Assembly: GCA_036250225.1 (NCBI GenBank) | Contig: JAPZLL010000011.1 | Coordinates: 496,001-560,000, forward strand | From: Cercophora sp. LCS_1 | Lineage: Eukaryota > Ascomycota > Sordariomycetes > Sordariales > Lasiosphaeriaceae | Direction of reading: 5' to 3' | DNA length: 64,000 nucleotides | In this document: positions 20,856 to 32,213 of the stretch, in pieces | How the letters are laid out: each line of letters starts with the position of its first letter | Numbering within the stretch: position 1 is the first letter of the stretch | Program-made: the position numbers and the translations under genes | Notes under the pieces: generated by a model | The model's input: only the letters and a program-made list of their open reading frames with translations | Told to the model about the DNA's origin: nothing | The model's database searches: none

Positions 20856-22343
20856 TCACCTACCCTTCGCTCCTTCCTCACCCGCCGCCGACAGCTTCGG
20901 CTCCGCCGGCGTTCCATTTTCTTCGTGTTCGTCAGCCCCCTGATCTCCTGCTTTCTTCTCCTTCCCATCTTCGACTTCGTCTTTCTCCTCGGCTTCCTCC
21001 TCCGACGCGTCTTCCGAGGCTTTGATCAGCTCATTATCCGCCTCGCCATCTTCGTCCTCGCTCCCTCCACTGAACACACGCCGAGCAGCCTTCCGACCAA
21101 CGACCGGCAGACGCTCCACTCCCCTCTCCCGTGCCTTGTCAGGGACGAGACCCGGGTCCAAAAGCCCAACCTGGGCAAGAACGCTTGCCTGGTCCCAGTA
21201 CATCCGTTCATGACAAAGCTTCCCGGCCTTGAGCGTGACAATACTAACGATAATAATCTCCACCCTTTTGTTAGTAGCCGGCACACCGGGCAACATCCAC
21301 GGGATTTCCTGCGTGTGCTTGAAGGACAGAAACATCTCATCCACGACCCGATCAACACCAACCGTCCTTGACAAGAGCGTGATCTGCATCGAGGGCGGAT
21401 TGTCCTGGATGAAATACCAATCATAAAACTGCTCGAGCTTCTGCGATCCAATTGCACCACTCAGCGTTGGCACCGCAGTGACCTCGGGCGCCGTCTGTGT
21501 CGTATACGTCGCCATGGTATCCTGCAAGTTGCGCGTGCGAAGCCTCGCCTGCGCATTGATCTCGACCACCTTCTCCACATTGACATTGATGCCAAACGCC
21601 TTTCTCGCCGTCGTCAGACTTCGACTCCACGCAACCTCAGCGCAGATGCGGTCATACTCGTCTAGATCGTGCTCAGCAAACCCAGCGTCGGCTTCGTACG
21701 AGCAACTCGGATACCCCGTCATTTGCGTCCCGCCGATACCGATCCCGCTATCGACATTGCTTTTCACGATGCGCTTCTTGCCCTGGATGCCCACCATTTG
21801 CGTCTGCTTCACCACGCCGATCTCTCCGACGGTAAGATGGACGAGGACCCGAATCGCAGATGGGAATCTGGTTCCAGGATCGGGGATACGAGTTGGGTAA
21901 TACGCAATCAGACATCCGAGCTTCAGCTCGGGGTTGTTGTCGAGCACGTGGTAGTGCTCGAGGCAGAGGGATGCCGCTTCGCCGTAAGCTATGATACCAA
22001 ACGTCTCGCACGGTCCTAGGTTCGCTCTGCGATGGAGCGTCTGCAGGCCACGACGGTAGGCGTCGCCGCCGGGGCCCATGGGGAGGTACTCGACGTTGAA
22101 GCCTTCGGCTTGCCAGTCGGCGAGGGTCTGGGTATCAAAGTCATCGCTTTCGGCCGTGATGAAGAGCTTAGGGGGGTTGCGTGGGAACTCATCGGAAAGA
22201 AAGTTGGGGTCGTTGTGGTTCATTGCGCCGGTCCAGTTGTCCTTGACGATGGCCACGTTTTTGTTGCGGGATTCCTTGGGAAGAGCCCTCTGCACAAGGT
22301 TAGGGACGTCGAGCGGGTCGCCGAGGTTGAGGTTGACGTTCAT
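20856..22343 (-). CDS. alpha/beta-hydrolase-like protein with SnoaL-like C-terminal domain
   Basis: A single exon of 495 residues. The first half resembles fungal dienelactone-hydrolase-like proteins: KLFITAESDDFDTQTLADWQ, VEYLPMGPGGDAYRRGLQTL, ETFGIIAYGEAASLCLEHY (a GxGxA-type elbow without the usual Ser or Cys nucleophile) and LGCLIAYYPTRIPDP. The second half (about 300-420) matches an NTF2/SnoaL-like fold: KLEQFYDWYFIQDNPPSM, DRVVDEMFLSFKHTQEIPWM, LKAGKLCHERMYWDQASVL. The tail is a long acidic Glu/Asp-rich region. The elbow GYGEAAS lacks a clear nucleophile, so hydrolase activity is uncertain. Likely cytosolic, substrate unknown. Confidence 0.72.
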   Translation of the reverse strand: MNVNLNLGDPLDVPNLVQRALPKESRNKNVAIVKDNWTGAMNHNDPNFLSDEFPRNPPKLFITAESDDFDTQTLADWQAEGFNVEYLPMGPGGDAYRRGLQTLHRRANLGPCETFGIIAYGEAASLCLEHYHVLDNNPELKLGCLIAYYPTRIPDPGTRFPSAIRVLVHLTVGEIGVVKQTQMVGIQGKKRIVKSNVDSGIGIGGTQMTGYPSCSYEADAGFAEHDLDEYDRICAEVAWSRSLTTARKAFGINVNVEKVVEINAQARLRTRNLQDTMATYTTQTAPEVTAVPTLSGAIGSQKLEQFYDWYFIQDNPPSMQITLLSRTVGVDRVVDEMFLSFKHTQEIPWMLPGVPATNKRVEIIIVSIVTLKAGKLCHERMYWDQASVLAQVGLLDPGLVPDKARERGVERLPVVGRKAARRVFSGGSEDEDGEADNELIKASEDASEEEAEEKDEVEDGKEKKAGDQGADEHEENGTPAEPKLSAAGEEGAKGR

Positions 22344-22963
22344 GGTTGTTTATGATGTCCTCGTTGATGTTCGCGACTGCTTGTTGTTGAAATGTCAATG
22401 GATCGCATCTGTTGTCAAGTGTTGGTGGGGAGAACCAAGAAACGTGGTAATGACGTCACTCATGAGCGCGCGGTCCGCACGACCACCAAAGGACGACCAC
22501 AGGGCATGACGGTCGCACTATTGGACTCGGGAATGATATTTTGCCACCTTTGATCCGCCGTCCCGCCAGGTTAAAAAAAATCTTGTCAACGACAACCGAT
22601 CATGAGCGGTGTTGGTCATCCGGGTGGCGCTAGGCTGTGCCTTCCTCCTCCTGGCGGGATCGTTCTCATCTTGGCGGCGCCCTTGGACTCCCAACCACAC
22701 CTCGCGGATGAACAAGGGTAAACCCAAAGCTACAAACTTGCCCAAACGCCATGAGCCTTCATGAGTTATCTAATAGAGATCGTTTTCAAGATCTCACACC
22801 ATGTGCAAACTTAGAGACATATCCCAGCGGGGCAAACCCTCAAAGTTGCCCCGATGCTTACGACAAGGATGTTTTTCATCTCTCAAAAACACCCCAACCC
22901 CAACCGTGTTTTCATCCCACGCGTCGCACCACCATACCACAAACACCACATAACCACACCAAA
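22344..22963. other. divergent promoter region
   Basis: About 620 bp between two divergently transcribed genes. It presumably carries both promoters. The A/C-rich stretch just before 22964 looks like a 5' UTR. Confidence 0.4.
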
Positions 22964-23695
22964 ATGCTCACCGTCCTCAAACTCACCGCCATACCAACCA
23001 CCTTCAGCGCCCTCTACCTCCTCTACATCCACCACAAGATCGCACAGCGAACCACCGCCGAAACTAAGCTCTTCAATGGCACAAAATCCATTCCGCCCAG
23101 CATCCAAAAGCCCCATAGCATGCCACCTGACATCACAAACGACCCTGACACCATGATCGCCTACGAGCGCGTATCTTCCCACCCGATCCATATCCAACAC
23201 ACCCATCTCACCCATGCACCACTCGACACCATCCTGACGAGATACATTCGCGCGACAATGCTTTCATTCAGTCGCACGCCCCAGGTGTTTCTGCTCAAGC
23301 GGATGATACCCAACAATAAACTCACAGCGCGGACGTTTGGGGAAGGATGGATTCAGAAGTGTGGGTTCGACGTCGGTGATACGGTGAATGGGTTCTGGCG
23401 GGTTGCGCATCGCGGGGTGGAAGGTGATGATGATATAGAGAATGAACGCATCGAGTTGGTGATGGAGGCGCCCGATGGGTATCGAGGACCGGTCGTCCAG
23501 GGGATTGTTGTTGTGGGTGCGCAAAGGGTGGCTGATGGGAAGATTGTTTTTGTGAACGAGACGTGGATGTGGAGGGGACAGAATGAGAAAAAAGGTTTGT
23601 TGGAGAGTGTGATTGGGAGGTGGTTACATGTTTTGTTGTCGGGGTGGTTGGTTGGACGGGGTGTTGATGCTTTGGCCAGTGGGGTGGGGAAGTGA
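22964..23695 (+). CDS. hypothetical protein with N-terminal membrane segment
   Basis: 243 residues from the ATG at 22964, which has a good context (CAAAATG) and is preferred over the longer in-frame start at 22751 because the upstream extension has UTR-like composition. Residues 1-22 form a hydrophobic anchor (TFSALYLLYIHHKIAQ). A conserved-looking core includes SFSRTPQVFLLKRMIP, GVEGDDDIENERIELVM and GPVVQGIVVVGAQRV. The C-terminus is again hydrophobic. Fungi carry many such short membrane-anchored proteins of unknown function; no enzyme motif is seen. Confidence 0.6.
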   Translation: MLTVLKLTAIPTTFSALYLLYIHHKIAQRTTAETKLFNGTKSIPPSIQKPHSMPPDITNDPDTMIAYERVSSHPIHIQHTHLTHAPLDTILTRYIRATMLSFSRTPQVFLLKRMIPNNKLTARTFGEGWIQKCGFDVGDTVNGFWRVAHRGVEGDDDIENERIELVMEAPDGYRGPVVQGIVVVGAQRVADGKIVFVNETWMWRGQNEKKGLLESVIGRWLHVLLSGWLVGRGVDALASGVGK

Positions 23696-24380
23696 GGAGG
23701 ATTTTTAGCTGTTCTTAATACGGTTTCATCACGAGTTGGTCAGGAGGACAGAAAGATGGCGGGAAAAGGAACCAGGGAAGAGAGACGATAAGACTGATTT
23801 CCAAGATAGCGAATTCTGTGCACAGACATTATGATTTTTTATGGGGAGGCTCAGAATGTTGACTTCTGCAAGAACTTGCCGAGGGGGTTTGGGGCGGGGG
23901 TACATTTTGATGTATATTATATTGGCATGAGATATGGGGCGCATGGCACCCTGATACATGAGATTTGTAGTTATGAGGCAACCAGAGACAGAAAACAAGA
24001 CTTCACTGCGCCACCATCGGAATGCTGGCTTCGATAGCCATCAGCCAATGACCACCCGCATGCTCTATGTGCCAAATCTCTCCTGGAATCGGGTCGCTTC
24101 AACCCCTCCTTTGCAGCCCAACCATCGCCTACAACCTCCCCGTGCACCTCACCGCCCAACGTCTTCCCTCACCTTCCTCAGCATCTCGCCATCATGCCTG
24201 CGATTGGTGGCGCAAGGGCCAACCATGTGGGGAGCACCGCCCACAGTCAGCCCGTAAAGCTGGGACACGTGATGGGTTAGGCACCGGTATTTCCTCACTC
24301 ACCCGCATTCTCTTCGAAAGATCCTGCGTCGCAGCACTTCTTCGACTCAACTTAGCAGCACACTAGACAATACTTCGGAA
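23696..24380. other. intergenic
   Basis: 3' flank of the 22964 gene and 5' flank of the HET-ankyrin gene. No coding or structured element recognised. Confidence 0.35.
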
Positions 24381-26529
24381 ATGGAGAAGGAAACCAAACC
24401 ATCTTTGGCTGGATCGGACGCGTACGACTACTCTCCTCTGTCGGAACTTGGCAACATTCGGTTAATTCGCCTCATGGCCCACGAAGACAAGGAGGCCCCC
24501 ATCCAATGCCAGCTCTTTGAGTATCCCCTGAAGGGACTGGGTCAAGGGGCCCATCTCTACGAAGCTCTGTCATACGTGTGGGGGTCCGAGGAAGACAAAA
24601 AGCCCATCTATGTCCAAGAGCCAGATGGCAAAGGCGGCAATTCTCTCGCCGGGAAGACCCGTCAGCTGCACGTCACGCAGAACCTTCATGCGTTGCTGTC
24701 GCACATCCGAAATTGCCTCTTTGACCGCGTCGTATGGGTAGATGCCATCTGCATCAACCAGCAAGACAACAAAGAGAAGGAGCCACAGGTTCAATCCATG
24801 GCCAAGATTTATGCCAGTGCCAATCGTGTCATTGTCTGGCTTGGAGAGGCGTCAAGCGACACCGACGGAGCGTTTGAAGCACTCTGCAAGTCCGCTGCCA
24901 AGGAAAAAATCAGCCCGTCAACTCCTCAGCCAATTCTCGCTTTGCTAGAACGGCCATGGTTTCGACGTATTTGGGTATGCGATAGAACAACAAACGATTA
25001 GGCGAAACGCTGACAAGTCAGAGTAGGTCCTCCAAGAAGTCGCTGTGGCTCGGCAGATCCTGATCAAGTGTGGCCTTGACGAAATGGATGGGTCTGCATT
25101 CTGCTCAGGTCTCGACGCATCGAAGCTGCCCTACGACACCCGTCCTGACTTGCGGACTCTGGTCCCTCCGATAACCTACCTGATACGACATGTGCCCTTC
25201 TGGCCTCAAACTGCGACAAGCCACCCAGGCGCATTGCACTCTCTTGTGATCCGCCCCCTAGGTCAGCTAGTAGACATGTACCATACCCGCGAGGCTACAA
25301 ACCCTCTCGACAAGGTCTATGCTTTGCTTGGTATAGGTTCTTGTGACCCCACCAAGTTATCGGCCGATTACGGGGCTTCGTGGGAGGCGGTCTTTGAGAA
25401 ATTGATCAAACTCTCCCTCTCCGACCAGGTATCCGTGGGAGTATGGGGTGATAAGCGGGGCGTGGCTGTAATCCGGGGAAAAGGCCGTGTCCTTGGCAAG
25501 GTATCATCAGTTCAGGGAGACGACACCCGAGGTGATATCCAACACATCGGGATTGCCTGGAAGAATTCGCATGGTGGTTTTGACACGGGGGAGAACGGAA
25601 GCGCTCCATTCCCCCTCCAGGCCTCAGCGAAAGCTATCCGCGAGGGAGATGCCATTTGCCTCCTTGAGGGAGCGGCGGAGCTCACAGTCATCAGGCCATG
25701 CAACGGCTGTTCGGCAATCATTGTGATCCAGGCCCCCCTGGCTCGGACGAATAGCGAGTGGCCGGAACATCTGCAACGGATCACAGCATTCCCGACGGAC
25801 CTCGTACTCGTTTGGGACTGGGAAGTACCCCAATACGAACAAGATCGAGATTATGAATCTTTCATGGGTATTCGAGGGGGCTTTGCGGGGCCACAGCTGC
25901 CATCACAAGGTTGCTTGGATAAAATTGTCAGATTGTGGAACTTTGGAGTGCTGTTGAATACGATGGAAAGATACGAAGATTCAAGCAACAAACTCGGAAA
26001 AGCTGCAGAGATGTATGGAACGACACTGGGAAGCACAGGGACCTATCCGGATCATAGCACCAGGGTAGGGGTCGATGAAGAAGCGCTAAGCGTAATGGAT
26101 CACATTAACAGATTCAAAGATGCTGAGAAAGGGATAGAGGGCTGGGTCTACCACCCACCATTACAATGGGCCGTGGACCAGGGCCACAAGGCTATGGTGA
26201 GGGTGCTGCTAGAGGGGGGGGCGGACGTGGATGTAAAGGATAGGGATGGCTGGACACCGTTGCACACTGCTGCACACAAGGGCCGTGAGGCCATGGTAGG
26301 GGTGCTATTGGAGGGAGGGGCGGATATAGAAGCGAAGGGTGATGATGGCCTCTCGCCATTACAGTACGCTGCGTTTTGTGGCCACGAGGCTATAGTGAGG
26401 GTACTGCTAGAGGGAGGGGCAGATATAGAGGTAAAGGATGAGAATGGCCGGACACCGTTACAGAACGTTGCGGCCTGGAGACGCGAGGCTGTGGTGAGGG
26501 TACTGCTAGAGGGAGGGGCGAAGAACTAG
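24381..26529 (+). CDS. HET-domain protein 2 with C-terminal ankyrin repeats
   Basis: Two exons (24381-24974, 25027-26529) around a 52-nt intron whose removal restores the HET motif IWVLQEVAVARQI; 698 residues. HET signatures are LYEALSYVWGSE (~59-70), VVWVDAICINQQDN (~117-130) and MAKIYASANRVIVWLGEAS. A middle region carries DPTKLSADYGASWEAVFEKL, typical of HET proteins. From about residue 577 there are four ankyrin units of 33 residues with the core MVRVLLEGGADV and GWTPLHTAA. The fourth is cut short by the stop codon. Ankyrin repeats probably serve as the recognition module and HET as the death effector. The repeat units are exactly 99 bp and very similar, as expected for repeats under gene conversion. 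Confidence 0.9.
26161..26529 (+). repeat. 99-bp in-frame tandem repeats encoding ankyrin units
   Basis: Units start at 26161, 26260, 26359 and 26458, exactly 99 bp apart; the last is partial and ends in TAG. The block around GTACTGCTAGAGGGAGGGGC is identical between units 3 and 4, and units 1 and 2 differ from it at only a few bases. Divergence is concentrated in the first third of each unit, where ankyrin surface residues fall. Confidence 0.85.
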
Positions 26530-26978
26530 TGTAGCCGGTGGCAGTAGCTAGGCCCAAGTTCTCTATATGTACTTTAAATTGTAGCGAAGAGTTTTGGGGG
26601 AACGATTAATTTACGTCATTACTATCTAGGCTGCGTGGGGGACTGACATAGGCAACTAACAAACCAACCCAAGAGACGAGAGATGACATCATAGCTAAAA
26701 CATTTATCAGAGATTTAAGGGAGAAATCGAGTCAGAGCGGCAAGCATCAAATACTGACTTGCCTGAAAATAGACGTTCCTCCAGCGATATGTTCTCGCGT
26801 AGGAGCTTGAAGATAGAGGAGAGGAAGCGTATGATGATGATGCCGCCGTCGATAACACTTGGATCCCCCACATCCATTCACTGACGAGAGCTTCAATCTT
26901 AGGAAATCTCCCTGGTTTGCAACTGGCGAGAGCTCTAACAAGCAGAGATATCTCTAGGAAGCCCATAGCAATAGAATA
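26530..26978. other. intergenic, AT-richer
   Basis: Convergent 3' ends of the HET-ankyrin gene and the beta-lactamase-like gene. A minus-strand open frame at 26715-26966 could be a further terminal exon of the latter (see that entry), but its composition is weak. Confidence 0.35.
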
Positions 26979-28953
26979 TTACAATAAAGTGACCCGACTT
27001 ACCTTCTTCATCTCCCCCGTGCGAAAGGCCGGACTCCTCACACTGAGCCCTCTCCCGTCGGCATCCGTCTTGATGATAAACTCGTTCAGTCCGTAGCCGC
27101 CGTACGACCAGTCCTCGATCATGGCCCACACCGCATTCGACACGTTCCCCAGCATCTGCTTCCCCGTGGCGCTCGTCTCTGGCAACCCATACTGCTCCAG
27201 CGCTTGAAAGATACGCTCTCCGTCTTCTATGACATCCCCCGTTGGCCACAGCTCCACCGACTGGAAAGGGATAACCCCCCGCCACGCCTGGTTCAGCACA
27301 TCCTGCCCGTCCACCACGAGTTCATCTACCACTAATCCGGTGCGGTCGTGCTTCACACTTAGCTCCACGTACGTCTCCCCCTTTGCACCATCACTACCTG
27401 TGCCCTCAGCTTGATACCGGCCCGCAAGCTTCTGCGCTGCCTCCTCCCTCGCTGCTTGCTCTGCGGCGGCGATCCACACGTCCACGACAATTTCTATCAG
27501 GGGGATGATCCCGTAGCCGCGGGTTAATACGGTGAATCCTATCCCGTGGTCGGGCGAGATGGCGAGGGCGGAGCAGTACGGACCGAGGGAGCCGTTTTTG
27601 GCGTAAATGTCTACAGGGCGGACGGGGACGTTCTGCGGGGCACCATCGGAGGGATCGGCGGGGGTGTCGTTGGGATCGTTGGAAGAGTCCAAGGAAGGAG
27701 GATGAGAAGGAGAGAAAAGGGGGAGATCCAGTCGGATAATCTCCCAGGGCATGCCGACGGAGCAGGTATGCGAGCCGGTGTGGGAAAGGGGTTTGAGCCA
27801 AGCGCGGGTGGTCGATGGAGGGAGGAGCTCGGAGGCGAGGATGGATCGGCCGATGCGAGAGAGGGACGAGGACGTGGAGTAGGCGCTCCCGCAGCTGTTC
27901 AGGGGGGTTAATGTGTGTGGTTTGATGGGAGGGCAAAGGGGGTAAGACGTACGCGCCGTAGGGGGACATGTCAAAGGACCACAGGGGCTCCGAGACAGCC
28001 GAGTTGGTTTTGTCGGCGGGCAGGGAGAAGGAGGAGTTGACCAGGCCGAGCGGTTTGGCGATGGCTTCGGCGAAACCGTCATCGATAGTCTGGCCGGCGA
28101 TTTTCTCGTAGGCCATGGCGAGGAGCTGGAAGGCTGTGTTGGAGTAGAAGGGAGCGCGGAAGGGAGCCGACATGGGGTGCCGAGCGCGGATGAGGTTGAG
28201 GGAGTCTAATCAGTTAAGTACCCAGGCCACAAAAAGGGATTCAAATAGAGGGGGAAAAACTTACCCTCCAGCGTCAACTGCTTCGCCTCCGGGTCGTCCG
28301 GATTCAACATTCCCCTCACATTCAAAACCTCGCCCTCTTTCAACACCGGCCACGCCTCACCCAGCCCCTTCATCGCCGATAGATCCTGCAGCGCAACTAC
28401 CCCTCGTTAGCACCTTATCGTCACCATATGGTACCTTGAACAAGCACTCACAGTCTCGACTGATCCCACTCAACCCCCCCGCCAACGACCTCAACGTAAC
28501 CTCCCCCCACCTCGTCTCTCCCACGCCCTTTGCCTGCCCCCCGCCCTCCAACAACTCCGGCACATACTTGGTGATCCTCTCGTCTAACCAACCCGTCCCC
28601 TTTAACTTCACCAACATCGTATAAACCACCAACAACTTCGTCACGCTCGCAATCCTATACACCGTATCCCCGTTGACGCCTTCCCCTTCAAACTCCCCCT
28701 TATGCTCCTCGCCAAGATGGTGATACTCACAAAGCGGCTCATCTTCGGTAGCCGAAAAGACTTGGATGGAGAAGGTGACTTTGTCAGCGTTGAACGGCGG
28801 GCCGAAGGTGATGAATTCGCTTTGGCCTGTGCGAAGAAGGGTGTCGAGCTGGGATTGGAATTTGGCTTTGGCGGATTGGATAGCGGGCGTGGAGGAGAGC
28901 TTCGGGGGGATGGGAAAGGCGGAGCCGAGGAGGCGGGATGCGAGAGGGGGCAT
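26979..28953 (-). CDS. beta-lactamase-like serine hydrolase
   Basis: Four exons (28953-28452, 28396-28265, 28205-27953, 27894-26979) join in frame to 600 residues; the introns are 55, 59 and 58 nt. Class C beta-lactamase/esterase motifs are present: SVTK (YRIASVTKLLVVYTML, the SxxK nucleophile and base), then YSN in FRAPFYSNTAFQLLAMAYE (the YxN triad), and GLVNSSFSLPADK. The joined exons give SLAGGLSGISRDFALQDL across the first junction, as in relatives. No signal peptide is evident. Likely a hydrolase of esters or lactones; the substrate is unknown. Near the C-terminus an AAG|GTAAGT could be another donor, so the last few residues (VSRVTLL) may be replaced by a further exon. Confidence 0.8.
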
Positions 28954-29696
28954 TTTTTTTCGACGGCGAGGATGGGTAGCGGATATGGAGCTGGGATGTA
29001 TAAAGGGTACTGAGAAGTGAACTGATGTCTTGCGGGGGCAGGTGTAGAAATACTTGAATGTGCATTAGGCTCAGTGTGACTTCAGGGGGCGGTTGCGGTT
29101 GCGGTTTGAACTATCGTTAGGAAACCAAGGCGTACTATTCTTATTGGGTGTGATACGAGAATGCCTCCGGTTTCATATGGCATTTAGCTGTGATTAGCCT
29201 GGGGTCTCGTCCGCTGGAAGTTGGGTGCTGTGCCGCTGAGCTACAGCATTCCAGTGTCTCACCTTCTCGTTGGGGAAGGTCATAGCAGCAATCGGCGTTG
29301 GCCCTGCAATTGCGTTATGATAACCGTCCCATCTGCTTGGGAAGTGAGCCAAACACCCGAGTGCCCTCCTTTTATTTAACAAGCGTAGAGACTTGTCTTA
29401 GTGTTCAGCGCAGCGTGCTGTTCGTGCATAGGATGTCCTCTTCAAGGCGTTTCGGCCCGTATAAACAGATCAGCGCCTGGCTTTTTGTGCTTCTGAAGTA
29501 AATGCGGTATTGGACATGGCTGCTGGGGAAGGAGAAGCCAGATCAAAGACCGGAGGACGGCCGTGGTGTTGTTCAGAGCCGTGTCTGCGCCTTGGCAGAA
29601 GAAGGAAAGCGCAGGCTCGTGGACGGATGGGTTCTGCAGTGCTGGGATTAACGCGCTACATCACGGCTTCGACCTTTCTTTATTCAACGTCGCAAA
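28954..29696. other. intergenic
   Basis: 5' flank of the beta-lactamase-like gene and 3' flank of the frameshifted HET gene. A GCTGTAGCTCAGCGG on the minus strand near 29240 resembles a tRNA A-box but has no supporting cloverleaf (see rejected list). Nothing else recognised. Confidence 0.35.
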
Positions 29697-31722
29697 TTAC
29701 ACAAGCCGTATGGTCTGTCGTTCCCATCGCAGTCCAGCCTTGCGCCACGGGTCAAGAAATGCAATCCCTTCACGGATTTCCATGCCTTCACCTTCTGGGT
29801 GAAGAATAAGACATGTAAAGGGTTTTTGGGGGGTACAGGCCCAACCATACGGAGTACTCTTCCCACGCTTCACACAGCCCAACAGAATATACCAGCTCCT
29901 TTCGCCGCACTTAGCCAGCTCGGCGTCGAACACGAGTACGCTTGATCCCTGGGGATGTCGGGTTGTTTCCTGCGAGGAAGCATACAGTACTTCAAGCCAG
30001 TTGATGTCAGAGTGTAGCCTCATTTCCTCCTTGTGGTCAAGGAGCTGTGCTAGTGCCTCGAGTCGGTCAACGGGATGCTCCCATACCACCGGAGTGACCC
30101 ACCCCACCCAGGACCAGCTGGGGAAGAACCGCGAATGTAAGCCTTGAGTCGGCGAAAGCATGTGATCTTGCTGTCGTCGATGCGGATTTGGACTGTTCGT
30201 CGTCCACAGAAGAGATCTCATGAACATGGTGTTGCTCGCGGCTGGTAGTGCCCAACAGGACCTCGGGAAGTCCCCTAGGCCGTAGTTTTCCATTATGCCC
30301 GCAAAAGCATTCATGATGTCAGACTCATTGGTGAGTTCGCGGCGTGAAAATTGAATCACCTTGTTGATATAGTCATCGCAGACATCGAGGATGGGCAGCG
30401 CCCCTCGCCAGCGAATTTCAGCATTCTTCGTCCTTGATCATCATGAGGGACTCCCGGAATGCGTCCCTGAAAGCGCTTTCCGGTCTAGCCTCGGCATGTA
30501 TTTCGCCGTCGGAGCGGCTGAACAATACGCGGTCCTCCGAGAACACCAACCACCGACGCGAGGAACAAGCCTCTTGGAATGTCCATGCCCGCGCCGCCCA
30601 CTTCGTTTCTCCTAATCTTGGCCCGGGCTCTGCCAAGATGAGAGGCACGCTGTCGACAACGCCCACAACGGGGATGACCTTTCGAGAACTCGACCGAATC
30701 CCAGGCAATCCATAGTTCGCATCATTCCCGCTGGCTGCGACGGTAGTTACGAGAGACGATGCGTATATGCTGGACATGCCTCTGAATGTTTGGTCGAGCT
30801 CTCGCTTGTCGTCTTGCATAATGCATAGCACATCAACCCATAGGTATCGCTGCCCCATTTCTCGCACTAGTGCCATGGCGTCCTGGATCGTCCGAGCGAG
30901 AGCGGGGCGATTCAAGGGGAGGTATTCTCTGCCATACCTGTAGTCTGGCGATGTCTCAGTGGATGGGATGAATTCGGTTGACATGGCGGTGTGCTGCTTG
31001 ACCCCGCCCCAAACGTAGCTGAGTGCAATGTACGAAGCGCCCCAGGGAGGGTGGACGACCTCGTCGTAGAGCACGTCGATCAACCTAACGTGAATTGAAG
31101 GGATGGTTTCGACCACTGGATCGCCATCTAGCCAGGATTTGATGGTATCCCAGTGGATCTGCTTGTTGGCAATGGCTGGGCGTGCGACGGGATGACGGTA
31201 TGGTTGCCACTGACGGCAGAACCTCCATGGAACTGACCGGAAAGGGAACGACCCGTCATCATGTAGCGTGAAGCTAAAAACCAGGCGGCTCTCCTTTGCC
31301 GTGTCTCCGGGAGCCTTGTCAAGGTCCCTCCAAATGACAACAACATCCAGGACCGGCAGGTCATGTGCATTGACATGCCAACTCAGGCCGTACACGTCCT
31401 GTGGGACGTGCTCGTGCTGCGAGATTGACTTGCAAAGACATTTGGCTATCACGCTGGCTTCAGCGCCAGCGACGTGGAAGCGACTGTCCAGGCCGCGAGC
31501 CTTCACTGCTTGCACGATGAGTTTGCATAACGAACAAGTGTCGACTTTGGCGGCAAGCGATGAATAGCGTCCAAGTGGAATCTCCGCGCAGTTGGTACGG
31601 CGACCCTTGGCTAGTTCATCACTCCGAGCTCGTCGGGCTTGTAGAAACTGGTCGATTGCCGCTCTCAACCCGTCCTGTGAACGACTCTCATGAGTCCTCT
31701 TTTCGGGCCGAAGGTTCCTCAC
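29697..31722 (-). pseudogene. HET-domain gene 3, interrupted by a one-base frameshift
   Basis: The upstream frame (about 31722-30418) encodes an N-terminal region with a CxxC (VDTCSLCKLIV), then the HET domain: SYIALSYVWGGVKQH, LPLNRPALARTIQDAM, YLWVDVLCIMQDDK and MSSIYASSLVTTVAASG, then WAARAWTFQEACSSRRWLVF. It stops at a TGA at 30418-30420. In the +1 frame, coding resumes at once (AEIRWRGALPILDV, YINKVIQFSRRELTNESDI) and continues to the stop at 29697 with the usual C-terminal SWSWVGW. The gap leaves no room for an intron, so a single-base indel (real or a sequencing error) splits the gene. The 5' end also lacks an in-frame ATG, so the start exon is unresolved. An intact version would be about 670 residues. 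Confidence 0.75.
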
Positions 31723-32213
31723 CAGACATGGCGCCCGGGCGTAATCGCATGCCGTGCAGAGTTTCCGCCTTCAGTTGGACTTGCCACGATATCGAGGACG
31801 TATCATTGGTGGCGATTTTACGTTGCTGCTGATTTCAAGCTGGCGTTGCGGGTCAGCTCCAAGTCTAGATGGTGACGGCTGCAAGCCTTAGAAGTGGGGC
31901 CAGCCATCACCCCACCATGGCCCTGAGTGAATGGCCAACCCCACACTGGCCAGGCCTCACCCTGTAGTGTGAACCTGCCTTCTACCTGTTACATTTTCAA
32001 ACTCGTGGTAGAATGAAGTTGTGCCCCTAGGTTATTTTTAGTGTGGTTCTTGGCGCGATATGGTGGTGCTTGAGTTCGAGAGCAGACGAAACATCAAGGT
32101 AGCATTCTCATTGCTGTGCCTTGCCTTGGCATCTCCCGGGCATCTCCGCTCAACAACTTCAACATCCTCACACTGAGTGGTGCCACTCAATCGCCACAAT
32201 CCCACGCCCCACC
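31723..32213. other. divergent intergenic region
   Basis: About 490 bp between HET gene 3 (minus) and a membrane protein gene (plus). It may include the missing first exon of HET gene 3. ATGs near 31730 and 31751 open a frame that does not connect in phase. Confidence 0.35.

Noticed and set aside
27546..27911. Plus-strand Gly/Arg-rich frame within the beta-lactamase-like gene
   Set aside because: Antisense shadow of a well-supported exon.
29200..29245. tRNA A-box-like GCTGTAGCTCAGCGG on the minus strand
   Set aside because: No matching D-stem, anticodon stem or B-box follows; chance similarity is the simplest explanation.
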